Source: Fidelibacterota bacterium (lineage in GTDB: Bacteria; Pseudomonadota; Alphaproteobacteria; Rhodospirillales; Rhodospirillaceae). From it: a stretch of DNA of 5,081 nucleotides. The stretch covers positions 1 to 5,081 of the forward strand of contig CANJEU010000191.1 of assembly GCA_947473445.1 (NCBI GenBank), written 5' to 3'. Below the pieces are notes generated by a model. That model saw nothing but the letters and a program-made list of their open reading frames with translations, did no database searches and was not told the origin of the DNA. Below are positions 4,847 to 5,081 of this stretch, in pieces. The position numbers were made by a program, and so were the translations under genes. Numbering within the stretch: position 1 is the stretch's first letter; the number at the start of each line of letters is the position of its first letter.

Positions 4847-4861
4847 TACCCCGTGGGGGTA
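4847..4861. promoter_or_regulatory. CsoR-type operator 2
   Basis: TACCCCGTGGGGGTA is a perfect 6-bp inverted repeat (TACCCC/GGGGTA) around GTG. It is centred 35 bp from operator 1, just downstream of the predicted ATPase-gene transcription start and 3-17 nt ahead of the ribosome binding site. It could act as a second repressor site or roadblock. Confidence 0.8.
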
Positions 4862-4863
4862 TC

Positions 4864-4870
4864 AGAGGAG
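4864..4870 (+). promoter_or_regulatory. ribosome binding site of the copper ATPase gene
   Basis: AGAGGAG stands 5 nt before the ATG at 4876 and begins 3 nt after operator 2. It fixes the start of the gene that runs off the window end. Confidence 0.8.
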
Positions 4871-4875
4871 CTGCG

Positions 4876-5081
4876 ATGACCGACCACTGCCATGCCCACT
4901 CTCATCCGCACACGGTCAAGGACCCGGTGTGTGGGATGGATGTCGATCCCACGAAGACCGCGCATCGCGCCACCCATGCCGGCGCGACACATCACTTCTG
5001 CTCGGCGTCGTGCCGTACCAAATTCGAAGCCGATCCGGCGAAGTACCTGAAGACCGCCATCCCCGACGCATCAGCATCATC
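4876..5081 (+). CDS. N-terminus of a YHS-domain copper-exporting P-type ATPase (partial)
   Basis: The frame stays open to the window end, giving 68 codons plus two bases. It begins with a His/Cys-rich tail, HCHAHSHPH (4-12), that could bind metal. A YHS domain follows: VKDPVCGMDVDP (14-25) with Cys19, then HHFCSASCRTKFEADPAKYL (39-58) with the Cys42-x3-Cys46 pair. This combination is usual at the start of alphaproteobacterial CopA/ActP-type Cu(I) P1B ATPases, inner-membrane pumps that export cytoplasmic copper. The ATPase body lies beyond the window, so the fusion is inferred. A short stand-alone YHS protein or another metal protein with this module remains possible. The divergent csoR gene and the two operators strongly support a copper role. 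AGAGGAG at 5-nt spacing sets the start. Confidence 0.82.
   Translation, partial: MTDHCHAHSHPHTVKDPVCGMDVDPTKTAHRATHAGATHHFCSASCRTKFEADPAKYLKTAIPDASAS

Overview
This window reads as chromosomal DNA of an alphaproteobacterium. It is GC-rich, and it opens with the 3' end of an alphaproteobacterial-type rpsD (ribosomal protein S4). A CGFS monothiol glutaredoxin gene (grxD) lies close by, an arrangement I recall from rhizobia and relatives. The genus cannot be fixed from the sequence alone.

Layout from left to right: (i) rpsD lacking its first ~18 codons, closed by a strong intrinsic terminator. (ii) A plus-strand gene for an unnamed exported 372-residue protein, ending at a hairpin that also serves the convergent grxD. 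(iii) grxD on the minus strand with its own promoter. (iv) A minus-strand gene for a 96-residue exported, proline-rich protein, followed by an 8-bp inverted repeat. (v) A plus-strand pair 32 nt apart: an exported NHL beta-propeller with a PAL-like active-site layout, then an exported SRPBCC (START-like) protein. (vi) A convergent minus-strand gene for a CsoR-type copper-sensing repressor. (vii) A divergent plus-strand gene, cut by the window end, starting with a His/Cys-rich tail and a YHS domain, as in copper-exporting P-type ATPases.

The best regulatory story is at the right end. Two near-identical 15-bp G/C-tract palindromes (TACCCTATGGGGGTA and TACCCCGTGGGGGTA) lie 35 bp apart between csoR and the ATPase gene. 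The first fills the spacer of two overlapping, oppositely directed sigma70-type promoters, so one repressor could shut off both genes until copper releases it.

Four of the eight genes (765, 2440, 2859, 3998) encode proteins with clear Sec signal peptides and no experimentally known role, so the middle of the window is an envelope/periplasm-directed accessory stretch between housekeeping genes and a metal-resistance locus. The most unusual item is the NHL protein. It keeps the residues that bind zinc and do catalysis in the animal peptide-amidating lyase PAL, but no amidating monooxygenase is in view. No RNA gene, insertion sequence, CRISPR array or attachment site was seen.
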